A stretch of DNA of 64,000 nucleotides, taken from NCBI RefSeq assembly GCF_000143415.4, contig NW_003314262.1:1991046-2055045 (forward strand), read 5' to 3'. The notes under the pieces were generated by a model that saw only the letters and a program-made list of their open reading frames with translations, ran no database searches and was not told the origin of the DNA. Origin of the DNA: Selaginella moellendorffii. Lineage: Eukaryota; Streptophyta; Lycopodiopsida; Selaginellales; Selaginellaceae. The translations under genes were made by a program, and so were the position numbers. Shown here piece by piece: positions 24,366-35,041 of the stretch. Every line of letters starts with the position of its first letter. Positions within the stretch are counted from its first letter, which is position 1.

Positions 24366-25432
24366 TCGGGACCGAGATGGAGGCCGAGGTCGAGACCGAG
24401 TCCGAGTCCAAGTCCGAGTCCGAGTTCGAGTCTGAGACGGTGAAAGCCCAAAGCATTTGTCTCCCAGACCCTGGGGGGTTTGATGAGCTCCAAAAGTATA
24501 GTAAGGAGGAGGACTGCAGTGGAGCCAGTTTGGCCAGGAAAGGCTAGTTTGGCCTAGGAAGGCTGTACCCAGTGTTGGGTGATGAGCTGCCCACTGGGAA
24601 GTCCAAGACTAGAGTGAACACAAACTGACAAGCGGGGTAGCTTGGTGAAGTGTTCAAGAGCCGACTCTAGTTCCCCTGGGAGATTGACTGTCTAATGCTC
24701 CCAGTCCAAGTGTGGGTGGCACTACCTACTTGGATACCAAGCGTGGCTCAACGGAATCTCGCTCTAAGCCCATGGCTAGAGCACCCAAAGGCGGAAGGCG
24801 GGGAGAGTACCCACGAGGCATATGTAAGGCCACAGTGTTTTGAAATGTTATCCCAAAGGCCTAGACTGTGGAAAGGAAGAGGAGTACTCCTCTAGTGTAG
24901 TGACCAAGGATATAGTTGGGTGGTGAGGAAGTCCTAGAGGACCGTGGGACTTAGTGGTCGGGCCCGTGGGCCTTGATCCAGTGGCAGTGTTGGCAAACAC
25001 GGCCAAGGACGGAATGGGACTTGGTGGGGATTGGAAAGGGGATATTGGGGAAGGCTATTCCCCATGTCTAGGGGCATCCTAAGGATGCTAAGGAGTAGAT
25101 CTGGGAAGATCACTCATGGACAGATGGCCTAGTCTTTGAGAGACGAGACTGTGAGGTAGGTGGTGTCAGACCACTGATGTGACCAAGGTGAATGGGCATG
25201 GCCTTAGCGTAATGGGCTGATATAACGGTGGTACCTTGGGGTGTCGGTCATGGGACCGAACACGTGGAGCACTTGGACCAAGTGTAAAGGTTGAATGGCA
25301 TGGATACCATTCTCGGGGCTAGCAAGCCCAAATCCTGAGTGGGACTTATGGAGGTTGTGAATGAGACTCCTCCAAATAGTCGGAGATGCGGTTAAGTGAC
25401 CAAAGTAGAATGGAAAAATTTAGTTGCTTACA
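23655..25432 (+). repeat. 3' LTR of the family B element
   Basis: 1778 bases, TGTGAGAC to GCTTACA, containing the minisatellite at 23890-24440. It is homologous over its full length to the solo LTR at 45301-47035. The part 24830-25432 has no counterpart in the 5' LTR of this element. Confidence 0.8.
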
Positions 25433-25437
25433 TCTCT

Positions 25438-26300
25438 ATCTTGGTGCATGTTGGAAATGATAATTTTACAAATGATAAGTTGTGGAATGGATAATGGTGA
25501 AGTGCTAAACTATTTAATTTAGATTTGCTATTGAAGACTTGAGTTGCTCAATTCTTTTATGGGAAACCTTACTATTGCTCCTTGAATAGCTTGGTGTTAG
25601 ATTAGTTTTGAGTTTGGTCAGAAGGAGAGTATCATAACCTTGTCTGAGTTGTGAACAAAAGTTGGTAATGTTTGGTGTTGTAAATCTCTATAAGTGGGGT
25701 GTGGCATTTATGTTGCATTTTGTCAAATCAAATTGGCACTTGATATTCACATAAACCTTTGAAGTAATGATCTTTGAAATTGCAAAAAGTTGACATGTTA
25801 GTACTTGTATTATAGTTTTGTCTATGAGGAAGTTGTGTACCAATATGAGTCCATCTCATGGTCTTCACTTTAGTTTCAACTGAGTGTTGATCATGCATAG
25901 CTAGCCTCTTCAAGGCATGTTTAGAGCTATTGGCTAGATATTTTAGTGCGCTTATTGTAGTTTGATTGGATTTGAGTGGTCATTTAGTTCGTACTTGTTC
26001 ATGAGCCTTTATCTCATACCTAGGGTATTATGTTCATGTTGGATAAGTATATGATTCGATGACATGAGTTTAGTGTTTAGGTCTTATGAAGGCAAGTTGA
26101 AGAGTGATTGTTGGTTATTTTGCAACTAATGATTACTAATAAACTTCATCGAAGACCATTAACACTTGCTTCACTCGATAATGATTTAACAATGATAGAC
26201 TTGCTTTACTATATGGTGTTCTGGAGGATCATATTATGGCTTGCATGGTTTTCCAATGGTGGTATATCAATTCCTTTATTGATATAATTTCTGTCTTTTA
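25438..26300 (+). mobile_element. Family A internal fragment
   Basis: Positions 25800-26280 match 9370-9850 with scattered substitutions (for example TATGAGGAAGTTGTGTACCAATATGAG and CATGCATAGCTAGCC). No gene is seen. Confidence 0.55.
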
Positions 26301-27330
26301 AGTCATTCTCTTTAGTTGTTTATAATCCATCATACTTTCCTACAAGTTCACACCCTTGTGAACAGAAGTTGAGAGCTACAGCTCTCTCAAGAATCCGCTC
26401 TCTTGACACCCTACATCTCAGGTCAAGCCTAGCCAAAGGCAAACTAAACCTACCAAATGTTAATTTCAACATTTGGTGTGATTCCCCTATGCAACCAATA
26501 GAGTCAAACCCAAGACCCACTTTGATACCAAATTATAAACCACAATTTATTAGCTTACCTCTTTTATTTGACCATCAGTGCCTTAGCCTTGATTAAGTTC
26601 ACTTGCCAAGGTTATTGACTATTGTAATAACTCTTACTTAGTCCTACTTGGTTTTAACTACTTATTGCACAAGAAAGCAGTTCCACTCCCACTCTCGACT
26701 TTTTGTAGCACACGTGGTTTTTACCCTTTATCTTATGGTGATTTACCATAGGATAACACCACAAAGAGGAACCTAAACCCTCCATGTGCCACATGTCATA
26801 TGCCACATGTCCATAGAATAGTGGTGTGGAACCTGAGGTTCAGGGCCTTGGGCCACTGAACGAAGGAATGGTACCAAACTCCCAAGCATGGAGCCAAAGA
26901 GTGATAGAACCGGACTATGGAGCAACTCTCGAATATATAGCCCAAGGAGCGAAGGGACAGGAGTTGTAGCACACGTGGTTTTGACCGGTGAAAGCGTAAA
27001 GCATATATTCCTCAATGGGGGGGGGGAGTTGTGAAGGGTTCCAAATATATAGTAGGGATAGGGGTTAGAATGTATGTTCGACCATCTGAGATATTAGTTT
27101 GGCTCTTGCTAGGATATGTCACTCCTTGTTTTGTGTCTAGTTTGGGTCTAAGCCCAAACTCCATGTTGCTTTAGTCGGTGGGGTACCTTCCTTCATGTGT
27201 TAGGCTACTAGTATGCCAAAATTGTGCTAGACACCATTTTGTGTGCAAGTGTTGAATGCAGGGAGCTGGTGCTCGTGGGATTGTACCGGACCCTCATTTT
27301 GTAGCACAACGGGCTTAGAGTTTAGCTCCA
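26300..27330. repeat. Mosaic of LTR fragments
   Basis: Positions 26530-26690 are related to 48676-48840. Positions 26705-26960 are a reverse-strand family A LTR piece (TGTAGCACACGTGG...). Positions 26965-27320 are a second family A subfamily with a poly-G run, related to the LTR at 53081-54001. A TTTGATACCAAATTATAA segment near 26520 resembles a reverse-strand primer-binding site. No gene is seen. Confidence 0.5.
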
Positions 27331-27660
27331 TTGGTGATCAAGGCATTTTAATTTTTATATTATATCCGTATGATCATGAGCAATGTGTTTATAAAGTTAG
27401 TTGGTCAAATAACAATTAACACCAAAGTGGTTGATGATAGTCTACTTACAAGTAGTAGCATTGTATAAGCTTTAACTATATTCTCAAAAGTGATCTATTA
27501 TATTAAGTTGGTGAGAGTACCTTATTTCCTTAAGAGTTTGCCTATTGAGGTTTTGGAAAAATTATAACATTCGTTTACTATAGCTTGTTAGTGGATCTAT
27601 TATCATTTGGAGTAAATTTTTAAATGAAAAAAGTGTGCATTGGTATTGCTAGCATTTGTG
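27331..27660. other. Unassigned spacer left of the intact transposon
   Basis: AT-rich with no recognisable gene or repeat family apart from short similarity to family A internal sequence. Confidence 0.35.
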
Positions 27661-27665
27661 TTAGT

Positions 27666-27695
27666 AAGCTCTATTTCGTTAAAGTGGGATTTATT
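27666..27695 (+). repeat. Left terminal inverted repeat of the intact element
   Basis: The first 20 bases after one unmatched A are AGCTCTATTTCGTTAAAGTG. Identity to the reverse complement of the right end continues as GGA(T/A)TT and then decays. Confidence 0.85.
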
Positions 27696-27699
27696 CAGT

Positions 27700-28353
27700 A
27701 AAATGGGACTAGGTACAAATTTTCAAGTATTTGAAAATGACGTGAAATTATATGTTTTTTGTCCAGGGGCTAGTCATATCTGGGGCATGGTGACTAGCGC
27801 GGTGACTTTGTGTCCAGACTGAGTCCATCTGGTTGTATAATAAATCTCATTGTCAAGGTGAACAAGCCGAATCTGAAGCTAAAGAAGAGCGATGGCATGC
27901 GCGCACACACTATTTGTTTGTTCATTGAGCGTGTGGTGAGCTTTCCAAGATGAACGTCATTCCTATTAGCCAGACATATAACTTAATGGTGAGAACATTT
28001 AGATATTATTCAATGTTATCTTTTTCTAACAAATCTAATTGTGAAGGTGTAGCAAGAGGCATTGCTAGTCTGGAGAAGTCATTTAACTCATTTGACCCTT
28101 AGTGTATTTTCATGAAACTAAATAACATTCATATTATTAAGGAATTTCTCTAGTACCTTTTTTTTACGACATAGAGGCTTGCATTTCTTTCAAAGGTGAT
28201 TTAGTAAAAGGCCTGAGGGCACATGCCATTCTATTTCTCAGACCGGTATTAAGATATACTAGTGCAAAGGGCCACATGCCATCACGCCTCCTCTGATTCA
28301 GATTCGGATTGTTCACCTTGAAATAAAATACATTAGAAACTTATAAAAAAATA
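27700..28353. other. Transposase-side subterminal region
   Basis: No gene. It contains palindrome derivatives near 27890, 28212 and 28270 and is homologous to 8060-8850 in reverse. The left copy has extra short GGCATG/GCGTGA repeats near 8125-8210 that are absent here. Confidence 0.7.
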
Positions 28354-31300
28354 TTAATGAATCTCACCTTGAACCCGGGTTATGAATGCTCTTGCTGCAT
28401 CTCTTGCATGGTCTGGCAAGGTGATGGTGGCACTCTGCTTCCGCATCCAACCATGCACAACATTATCCACCGATATGCTCATGCTGGGATCCCTTGGATT
28501 CAGCACCCATCTCTTTTCTAGGCAATCCTTCGTATATCCGGAACTTGGCTTGAACCACTCCACAGTTACATTGAAGGAGTTAGTTTCCGCGTCCTCCTCT
28601 GCATCAGTGATGCAACGCCCCACCCATATCATTTGTTTTTTATTACTGGGTCTGACAAGCACGACCATTCCTTTGCAGACTTGTACTGGATTGAATGCTG
28701 AATCCGGCTTCTTGTTCCTCGGCCCACAATAGTGATCCTCAACATCGTTATCTGTCACTGCATTTCCAGAGGACATTGTTCCGCTACTATCTGGTGCTCT
28801 GGGTTCTGGCCAAAAGGACTCTTCCAATTCTTCATATACAACCGGCCCATTTTGGATAGCAGATATAATCTTCTCCCAGTATTCGAGCAAAGGCTTGCAC
28901 CTCTTAAAATAGGATTCTCCACCAAACACCAACCCCCTCTTCCAGAAGGCAATATGCTGTCTAATCCCGGCCACTATACTTTCCTGGTCTTTGAGTCCAT
29001 CCGGGTGCATCGGCCGTGGGGAACCCTGAGGAATCATAGGTTCCCCAGTTATGGGATCTCTTTTGAAGAGTTCAATGCCGTCCACTGGCAGCCACACTGT
29101 GTCCCATTCTCTCATCTTGTACCTCATCACTGGAGCACCATCACGCATGCTGAAATGAAACTGAAGAGGCTTGGAGTGGCCAATCAGCGTTTCGGATCCG
29201 TCCCTGATGTAGCCTCTTACAAACCCCTTAAAGTCTGGAACCTCTGTCACAAGTGCAGCTTCAACAGTGCCTTTGATGCAATTTTGGAATTCATCGTAGA
29301 GTTGTGGGAGGGTGAGGGCATTGGATCGCCGGAGGGACTCTGCCAGGTGACTGAACATGGCATCGACGTCTTCATGAGTGTGCCCAACCATGAGAAAGCC
29401 AAGTGTAACCGTTTCAAATATGCCTTTGGCAACAAGCATCGCCAAGTACGCGAAGACGTACATGTTTTTGTTCTCACTGCCAGCATTGTCTGTTTGGAGC
29501 AGAAGATGGGGTGGAAGGCCACATCGGCCGCAAGAACTTCCTTGAGATTCTGCTTCGTTTGGATGAGGCTGTGCATTCACCGGGCGACCAGCCTCGTCAG
29601 AATGGCATGAGGCCTCACGTGATAACCCTACAATCTGACGGCCAACATATTCACTGGGATGGCATGGGGCCCCACGCGATACTGCAAGCCTTTGCTCCTC
29701 CTCCAACTGAACCCTGTATGGGGTTCGATCGACAAGGGCCTTATGCAAGGGTTGGCCGTTCAGCTCAGTCTGCGCACTTTGCAGAGACCTTAAGTGTTTT
29801 GCTAGGGACGCAATCATCATGTTTGCACCCCCGCCACCCCATAGAGGTACAAAGAAGTTCCCATAGTTCTGGGCACCATGCCCATGAGCGATTATGCCAA
29901 ACAGAGACACAGGCAGCTGCATGGATGAAGAGATTGCCTTGGGGGCAGGATTGAGTCGAGGTAAGCACGTCTTTTTCTGGTCCATTTTGTCATGGATGAT
30001 GCAGAGGTAAGAGTCAGGTCTCTCCATGGAGAGAATCTTGTTATGATAATATGCAGTCCTGCAGCTTCTCTGCTCGATGTTGTGGTCGAGCCGCCTTCTA
30101 ACCAACGTCTCTCGCTCTTGAGCGCTGCAAGAATTCTTCGACAAAGCCATTTTGATAGCAGTGCACTCGTCACACTTTGAAAAGCTGGAGTACTTTCCTA
30201 TACTCACATCCCTGAACCTGTTGCTCCACAATCTACTAAATCTAGATTGGCTCAGCTTCCTGTAGCCATTACTCTGGAGTTCCCGATTCACATCTTCCAA
30301 TATGGCCCCCTTGGTATACATGGAAGGGAGAACTTGTTGGGTGTCTCGTGTTCCATCTTCCAAGAGGCGGGTTTTATGTGGTTGCTGCTCGCTACATGTC
30401 TCGACAAACCTCTTGAAGATTGCCTCTCCATATACAACATGACCCCTGGTTTTGTGCGTACCGTCGTTCCCATGGACTGCCTGTTGAACCCTTTGTTCCT
30501 CGAACTCAGTTTTGATTCTGTAGAATGTGGTTCGAGGGACTCCATAAATGATTCTCCATGCCTTCATGCAGACCAAACCCCTCTGGAAGACCATGCCCCC
30601 CACCTGATGTTCTGAAGCATCAACAGATGACCGTAATGCCTCATACACAAAATTGCGAGCTGCCTTCCAGGACAATGTCTTGTATCTTGCTCTCTCCTCT
30701 TCAATAGCATCCCAATCAGCATGTTGACAGCACCTCCTCTTGCAACAAGCAACTGTCGAGACCATTCGAACCTCCATCGCCATTTTCTGCCTTTTCGGTT
30801 CGTTGCTCAGATCCCTTTGGCTGCGCTGTAGGAAGGTGTACTTTCTTTTCCCATGAAGAGATGTTCTGTCATCAGTTGTAGTGGTGTTTGATTGTGAATC
30901 CTTCACATTCTCAAACACTAAATGCCTCAATTTCCACCGCACAATGCTTCCAATAGTCAGACTGTTTTCTTCTGTGTCAACAACCTCTAAAATTGCAACT
31001 CCAATATCATCCCAGCCCAATTCTTGATTAGCAACCGCATCTCTTGGATCGACAACTGTGGCTAAGCCCTCAGCTACCACCTCCCCCTCGGGGTTGTTTA
31101 GAAACACCTTTGCCTGAATCCATGTAGCACGGTTCTTAAGATCCACGGAGGGAACATGCGTCGCACTTGCGCTGTCCCCAACATCTGCTTTCTTCTGCAG
31201 ATTTTTCAAGGCAACAACAACATTTACCCCGACGACCATCTCTCCTCGTTCAATAGCGACCACATTCCCATCGAAGACAGTCTCTACTGATACAGCAGCA

Positions 31301-31422
31301 TTGCCTTCCCCAAGCCTTTGACAGTGTATAACAAAGTTCCGATCCATAGACACAAGGGTCCCTTTTGCAACTCTCTTCCCACCATTCAAAATGTAAACCT
31401 TTTCCCCAACCCTGAAGGCCAT
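28354..31422 (-). CDS. DDE-type transposase (DUF7869-like), intact
   Basis: A 1022-aa uninterrupted frame. Residues about 15-55 and 110-150 form an internal repeat (VAKG...SMDRN...LG and VAEG...VVDPRD...LG). It resembles the small N-terminal domain attached to other plant transposases. A helix-turn-helix-like segment (YGVPRTTFYRIKTEF) lies near 290-305. A cysteine pair KCDEC lies near 416-420. Candidate catalytic acids are HDKMD (near 477), TDNAGSE (645-650) and GHTHEDVDAMF (near 680-690), the last two being the strongest family signature. The C-terminus (about 900-1000) has a beta-rich IWVGR...VEWFKP segment like a chromo/tudor-type fold. The start is placed one base after a TTTCAG acceptor, so a 5' UTR intron is likely. 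It presumably cuts and joins the element ends in the nucleus. Confidence 0.85.
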   Translation of the reverse strand: MAFRVGEKVYILNGGKRVAKGTLVSMDRNFVIHCQRLGEGNAAVSVETVFDGNVVAIERGEMVVGVNVVVALKNLQKKADVGDSASATHVPSVDLKNRATWIQAKVFLNNPEGEVVAEGLATVVDPRDAVANQELGWDDIGVAILEVVDTEENSLTIGSIVRWKLRHLVFENVKDSQSNTTTTDDRTSLHGKRKYTFLQRSQRDLSNEPKRQKMAMEVRMVSTVACCKRRCCQHADWDAIEEERARYKTLSWKAARNFVYEALRSSVDASEHQVGGMVFQRGLVCMKAWRIIYGVPRTTFYRIKTEFEEQRVQQAVHGNDGTHKTRGHVVYGEAIFKRFVETCSEQQPHKTRLLEDGTRDTQQVLPSMYTKGAILEDVNRELQSNGYRKLSQSRFSRLWSNRFRDVSIGKYSSFSKCDECTAIKMALSKNSCSAQERETLVRRRLDHNIEQRSCRTAYYHNKILSMERPDSYLCIIHDKMDQKKTCLPRLNPAPKAISSSMQLPVSLFGIIAHGHGAQNYGNFFVPLWGGGGANMMIASLAKHLRSLQSAQTELNGQPLHKALVDRTPYRVQLEEEQRLAVSRGAPCHPSEYVGRQIVGLSREASCHSDEAGRPVNAQPHPNEAESQGSSCGRCGLPPHLLLQTDNAGSENKNMYVFAYLAMLVAKGIFETVTLGFLMVGHTHEDVDAMFSHLAESLRRSNALTLPQLYDEFQNCIKGTVEAALVTEVPDFKGFVRGYIRDGSETLIGHSKPLQFHFSMRDGAPVMRYKMREWDTVWLPVDGIELFKRDPITGEPMIPQGSPRPMHPDGLKDQESIVAGIRQHIAFWKRGLVFGGESYFKRCKPLLEYWEKIISAIQNGPVVYEELEESFWPEPRAPDSSGTMSSGNAVTDNDVEDHYCGPRNKKPDSAFNPVQVCKGMVVLVRPSNKKQMIWVGRCITDAEEDAETNSFNVTVEWFKPSSGYTKDCLEKRWVLNPRDPSMSISVDNVVHGWMRKQSATITLPDHARDAARAFITRVQGEIH

Positions 31423-31495
31423 TCTGAAAGTGCAGAAAAGAAGTTAAGACCATACAAAAAATGATTGGAGAATGGCCTAAATCATAACATACCAA

Positions 31496-31892
31496 ATAGC
31501 ATGAGGCCACATGCCATTATTCAAACATGCTATTGACACCCACGTGAAATTTCGCATTCACAAAATTGGCATGAGCCCTCATGCCATTAGTGGTACCACT
31601 AATGGCATGAGGCGTCACGCTATCTTTGGCCCCTGCTAGCCTGTTGCTGCAAGGGCCCAAGATTGTTGCAACTGTATATATTTTTGTGTGCGTGACTAGT
31701 CACCCATACAAAAATATATACAGTTGCAGCAAGGCAAAAGGAATATGGCAATAGGTTAGCAGGGGCCCAAAGATGGTATGAGGCCTCATGCCATCTTGAT
31801 ATACACACAGCTGCAGGCAAGTAAAAACATACATGACAATACGCTAGCCATGAAATTGCAAGGGCCCAAGATGGCATGTGGCCTCATGCCAT
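31496..31892. repeat. Cluster of five 22-bp palindromes
   Basis: Copies at 31496-31517, 31567-31588, 31602-31623, 31773-31794 and 31871-31892 have the form ATGGCRTGWGG plus its reverse complement, with 0-4 mismatches. Two of them flank a perfect 36-base inverted repeat (31577-31612). Confidence 0.9.
31624..31773. repeat. Long hairpin (foldback) present only in the right copy
   Basis: The outer arms are CTTTGGCCCCTGCTAGCC (31624) and GGTTAGCAGGGGCCCAAAG (31754-31772). The inner arms pair GTTGCAACTGTATATATTTT with its near-complement around a CGTGACTAGTCAC loop. The left transposon copy has a single palindrome at this place and no hairpin. Confidence 0.85.
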
Positions 31893-31959
31893 TTCTAAAT
31901 GTGGTCCTAAACCATTCCATGGTGAACATACCAGGAAGCACAAGTGCCGAATATCAAGA

Positions 31960-32200
31960 GGAAGCGGTAGCCACACCAAAGACAGTGCCGCTCGCAACAC
32001 CGCAACTTCTCGTAGCGCCGCTCGCAACACCGCAGCTGCTCGTAGCGCCGCTCGCACAAACTGCCACTCGCATAAACTGCCGCTCGCAATGGCGCTCGCA
32101 ATGCCGCAACCGCTTGTAGACGCATAAACCACAGCTCACAACGCCGCTTACACAAGCAGCGCTCACTGCGCTTAGCGGAACCAAGAACACGGCGCACAAA
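31960..32200 (-). repeat. GC-rich degenerate tandem repeat in the transposase leader
   Basis: Units built on GCGAGCGGCGCTACGAGCAG, homologous to 4436-4640. It probably lies in the first, non-coding exon or the promoter of the transposase gene. Confidence 0.6.
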
Positions 32201-32430
32201 AATGATAGACCTAGGAATGAGTTCGAGAATTCAAAAATAACACACGCTTGAATGTCACATCAAATCCTCTGACAAACCAGATCTTATGATTCCTCTGACA
32301 AATTTCAAACTGAGTAGCTTCTAGACTTTGCTGTCGGAGGTTGAACTTTGTCACATCATGTCCTTGCCTCGATCCAGCTGTGCCATGTCAGTGATTCGAA
32401 CTTTGCCATGCCATGTCAGCGATCCGCGCC

Positions 32431-34286
32431 AAGATTATTCGCCGTGTAAAGGAATAATTATGCTGTGTGTGTACGTCCATTTATGGCAATATAAGGCCAC
32501 ATGCCATTCAAAGAATAATGCTAGTCGAACATCTTTTGGTGCATTTTTGGGTTCAAAATTGCATGAGCCCACACGCTATAAAGTTTACCTGTACCAAAAA
32601 TAGAAACAGCTTTATTTACTTGGGAATTTAAGTGGTTGAGGCATTTTTAAACTTACAAACACATGCCCTACTTACATTCCTTTGGTTGCTTAAAATTCAA
32701 AAATATTATAAACCTTTCTTTTTGCATTTTCAATGTTTTCAATTATGGTTTTTGATTTTCGCAGGACCAGCCTAGTAATTTATTTGCATCCCATCATGTT
32801 TATAGCTAGCTTTCGTTTGTCCCCTTCGCTAGCCTGAGATACATCTGCTCGGCATCTGCCTCTTACAGCATTTGCCCAGAAAGGGCATCTTTCTTCACGC
32901 AGCATTTGCCACATGTTTAGGGTTAGGGTTTAGGGTTTAGGGTTTAGCAATTCAGTAGCTTGATAAACATGCAAATACAGAACTTGATGCAAAATCCTTT
33001 GATATGTCACAATGCCCTTAGGACCATAAACACATTTCAATAGAGAGGGTCCTTTCATTTCATAACTCCTTACGTAGATCTTGGTGAAACCAGAGTTAGT
33101 GAAGTTGGTTTCTTGTGATTCCGCATCTGATTGTGATGTCCCTTTGCAGTGTCGATGGAAAGGTCAATGCACACCAAACTGTAGAATCTTGGAGCAAAAT
33201 AACGGTCGGATCTATGGCAAATGCCCCTGAAACATTGTAAGGCTCGTGTGGTCTCATGTGGTGTCCGATCGAGATGCTTCTTTGCAGAGTCATCAAGAAG
33301 GACATTGTATACCATTCTATAAAATCTGGTTGCGATCTAACGGTTGGATCTCCAGGAAACTCAAAACAATCTCGCGCGTGTCAGAATATTCTAGGAATAT
33401 ACTCCTATGTGCTCCAAGATTATTCGCCGTGTAAAGGAATAATTATGCTGTGTCATTTATGGCAATATAAGGCCACACGCCATTCAAAGAATAATGCTAG
33501 TTGAGCATTTTTTGGTGCATTTTTGGGTTCAAAATTGCATGAGCCCACACGCTATAAAGTTTACCTGTACCAAAAATAGAAACACCTTTATTTACTTGGG
33601 AATTTAAGTGGTTGAGGCATTTTTAAACTTACAAACACATGCCCTACTTACATTCCTTTGGTTGCTTACATTCCTTCGGTTGCTAGCTTTCGTTTGTCCC
33701 CTTCACTAGCCTGAGATACATCTGCTCGACATCTGCCTCTTACAGCATTTGCCCAGAAAGGGCATCTTTCTTCACGCAACATTTGCCACATGTTTAGGGT
33801 TTAGGGTTTAGGGTTTAGCAATTCAGTAGCTTGATAAACATGCAAATACAGAACTTGATGCAAAATCCTTGGATATGTCACAATGCCCCTAGGACCATAA
33901 ACACATTTCAATAGAGAGGGTCCTTTCATTTCATAACTCCTTACGTAGATCTTGGTGAAACCAGAGTTAGTGAAGTTGGTTTCTTGTGATCCCGCATTTG
34001 ATTGTGATGTCCCTTTGCAGTGTCGATGGAAAGGTCAATGCACACCAAACTGTAGAATCTTGGAGCAAAATAACGGTCGGATCTATGGCAAATGCCCCTG
34101 AAACATTGTAAGGCTCGTGTGGTCTCATGTGGTGTCCGATCGAGATGCTTCTTTGCAGAGTCATCAAGAAGGACATTGTATACCATTCTGTAAAATCTGG
34201 TTGCGATCTAACGGTTGGATCTCCAGGAAACTCAAAACAATCTCGCGCGTGTCAGAATATTCTAGGAATATACTCCTATGTGCTCC
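32431..34286. repeat. Tandem duplication within the divergent spacer (units at 32431-33415 and 33416-34286)
   Basis: The two units match with offsets of 985 and then 871 bases. The second unit lacks about 114 bases. The left element copy has only one unit, so the duplication happened in this copy. Each unit contains a telomere-like TTTAGGG tract (32918-32946 and 33796-33819). Confidence 0.85.
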
Positions 34287-34689
34287 TGAAAATGGCATGC
34301 GGCCCCACGCCATTCAAGAGATAACGCCAGATGACGCCGAGCATTTTTTGGTGCATTTTTTGGGATCAAAATTGCATGAGCCCACATGCTTGAACGTCAT
34401 CCTCTGACAATTTATTTAGCTGAACATCTGGCATTTTTGGAAATACAAGATGCTTTGGAATATCCAATCATGCATGGTATAAATATAGCGAGGGTATTAA
34501 ATGATATCCCAATCATGATCTTTCTTTTGGATTTCGCGTGCATGTAGTCCGAGGAATGATGACGTTGCGGATTTCTTTTGGATTTCACGCATGCGCGCGC
34601 CGATCCAGAAATTAATGGTGGCGCCCAAGTCCGAGAAATGATGACGTGGCGGGATTACCAACCGTCGTGACATTTCGCGCGTGTGAGGT

Positions 34690-35041
34690 TAGGTTTTGCA
34701 TTTTGCTTCGTACTCGCGCTCGCACACTCGCGCTCGCATCGCGCTCCCACTTCTCTACAGGTTTCTCGTGTGCATCGGCGTCCACTCGCGCTTGCATCAC
34801 ACTCGCGCTCGCATCGCGCTCGTGTGCATTGGCGTCCACTTCAAGACACACCCAGTTTGTAACTTCGCCGCCAACTCCGCCGCCCACTCCGCCACCCACA
34901 CGCAGCCCACTTGGCGTCCCGGGAGATTTCAGCGCCACTCTCCAACTGTAAGTGGTAGAGTAGCCTTGCTGCTACGATCTGCTGCACACACAGTGCACAT
35001 TCGCCAGCGAGTCCGGTTGTCACGCCTCCATTCGGCTTCAA
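34690..35041 (+). promoter_or_regulatory. GC-rich promoter/5' leader of the ParB-like gene
   Basis: It contains GC-rich CTCGCGCTCGCAT repeats, then CCGCCGCCCACTCC-type pyrimidine-rich sequence, leading into the ATG at 35042-35044. No clear TATA box was identified. The assignment rests on position and on conservation with 2480-2830 of the left copy. Confidence 0.4.

Larger units (their letters stand above)
19243..25432 (+). mobile_element. Family B non-coding LTR retrotransposon (LARD-like), TSD TCTCT
   Basis: A 6.2-kb element with direct LTRs at 19243-20335 (3' part missing) and 23655-25432. It is flanked by TCTCT at 19238-19242 and 25433-25437. The 3' LTR starts TGTGAGACAC and ends GCTTACA, and is preceded by a purine-rich GAGTGGTGGAG. 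The internal region (20336-23654) has no gag, protease, RT or integrase signature in any frame, so it would need enzymes from a relative. Polarity is inferred from the purine tract. Confidence 0.75.
31423..31935 (-). other. Probable 5' UTR intron of the transposase gene, rich in palindromes
   Basis: On the minus strand a GTATGTTC donor-like site near 31930 and TTCTGCACTTTCAG at 31423-31436 would bound an intron of about 0.5 kb. It lacks coding potential and holds five 22-bp palindromes plus a 150-base hairpin. Splicing is inferred from the sequence only. Confidence 0.5.
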
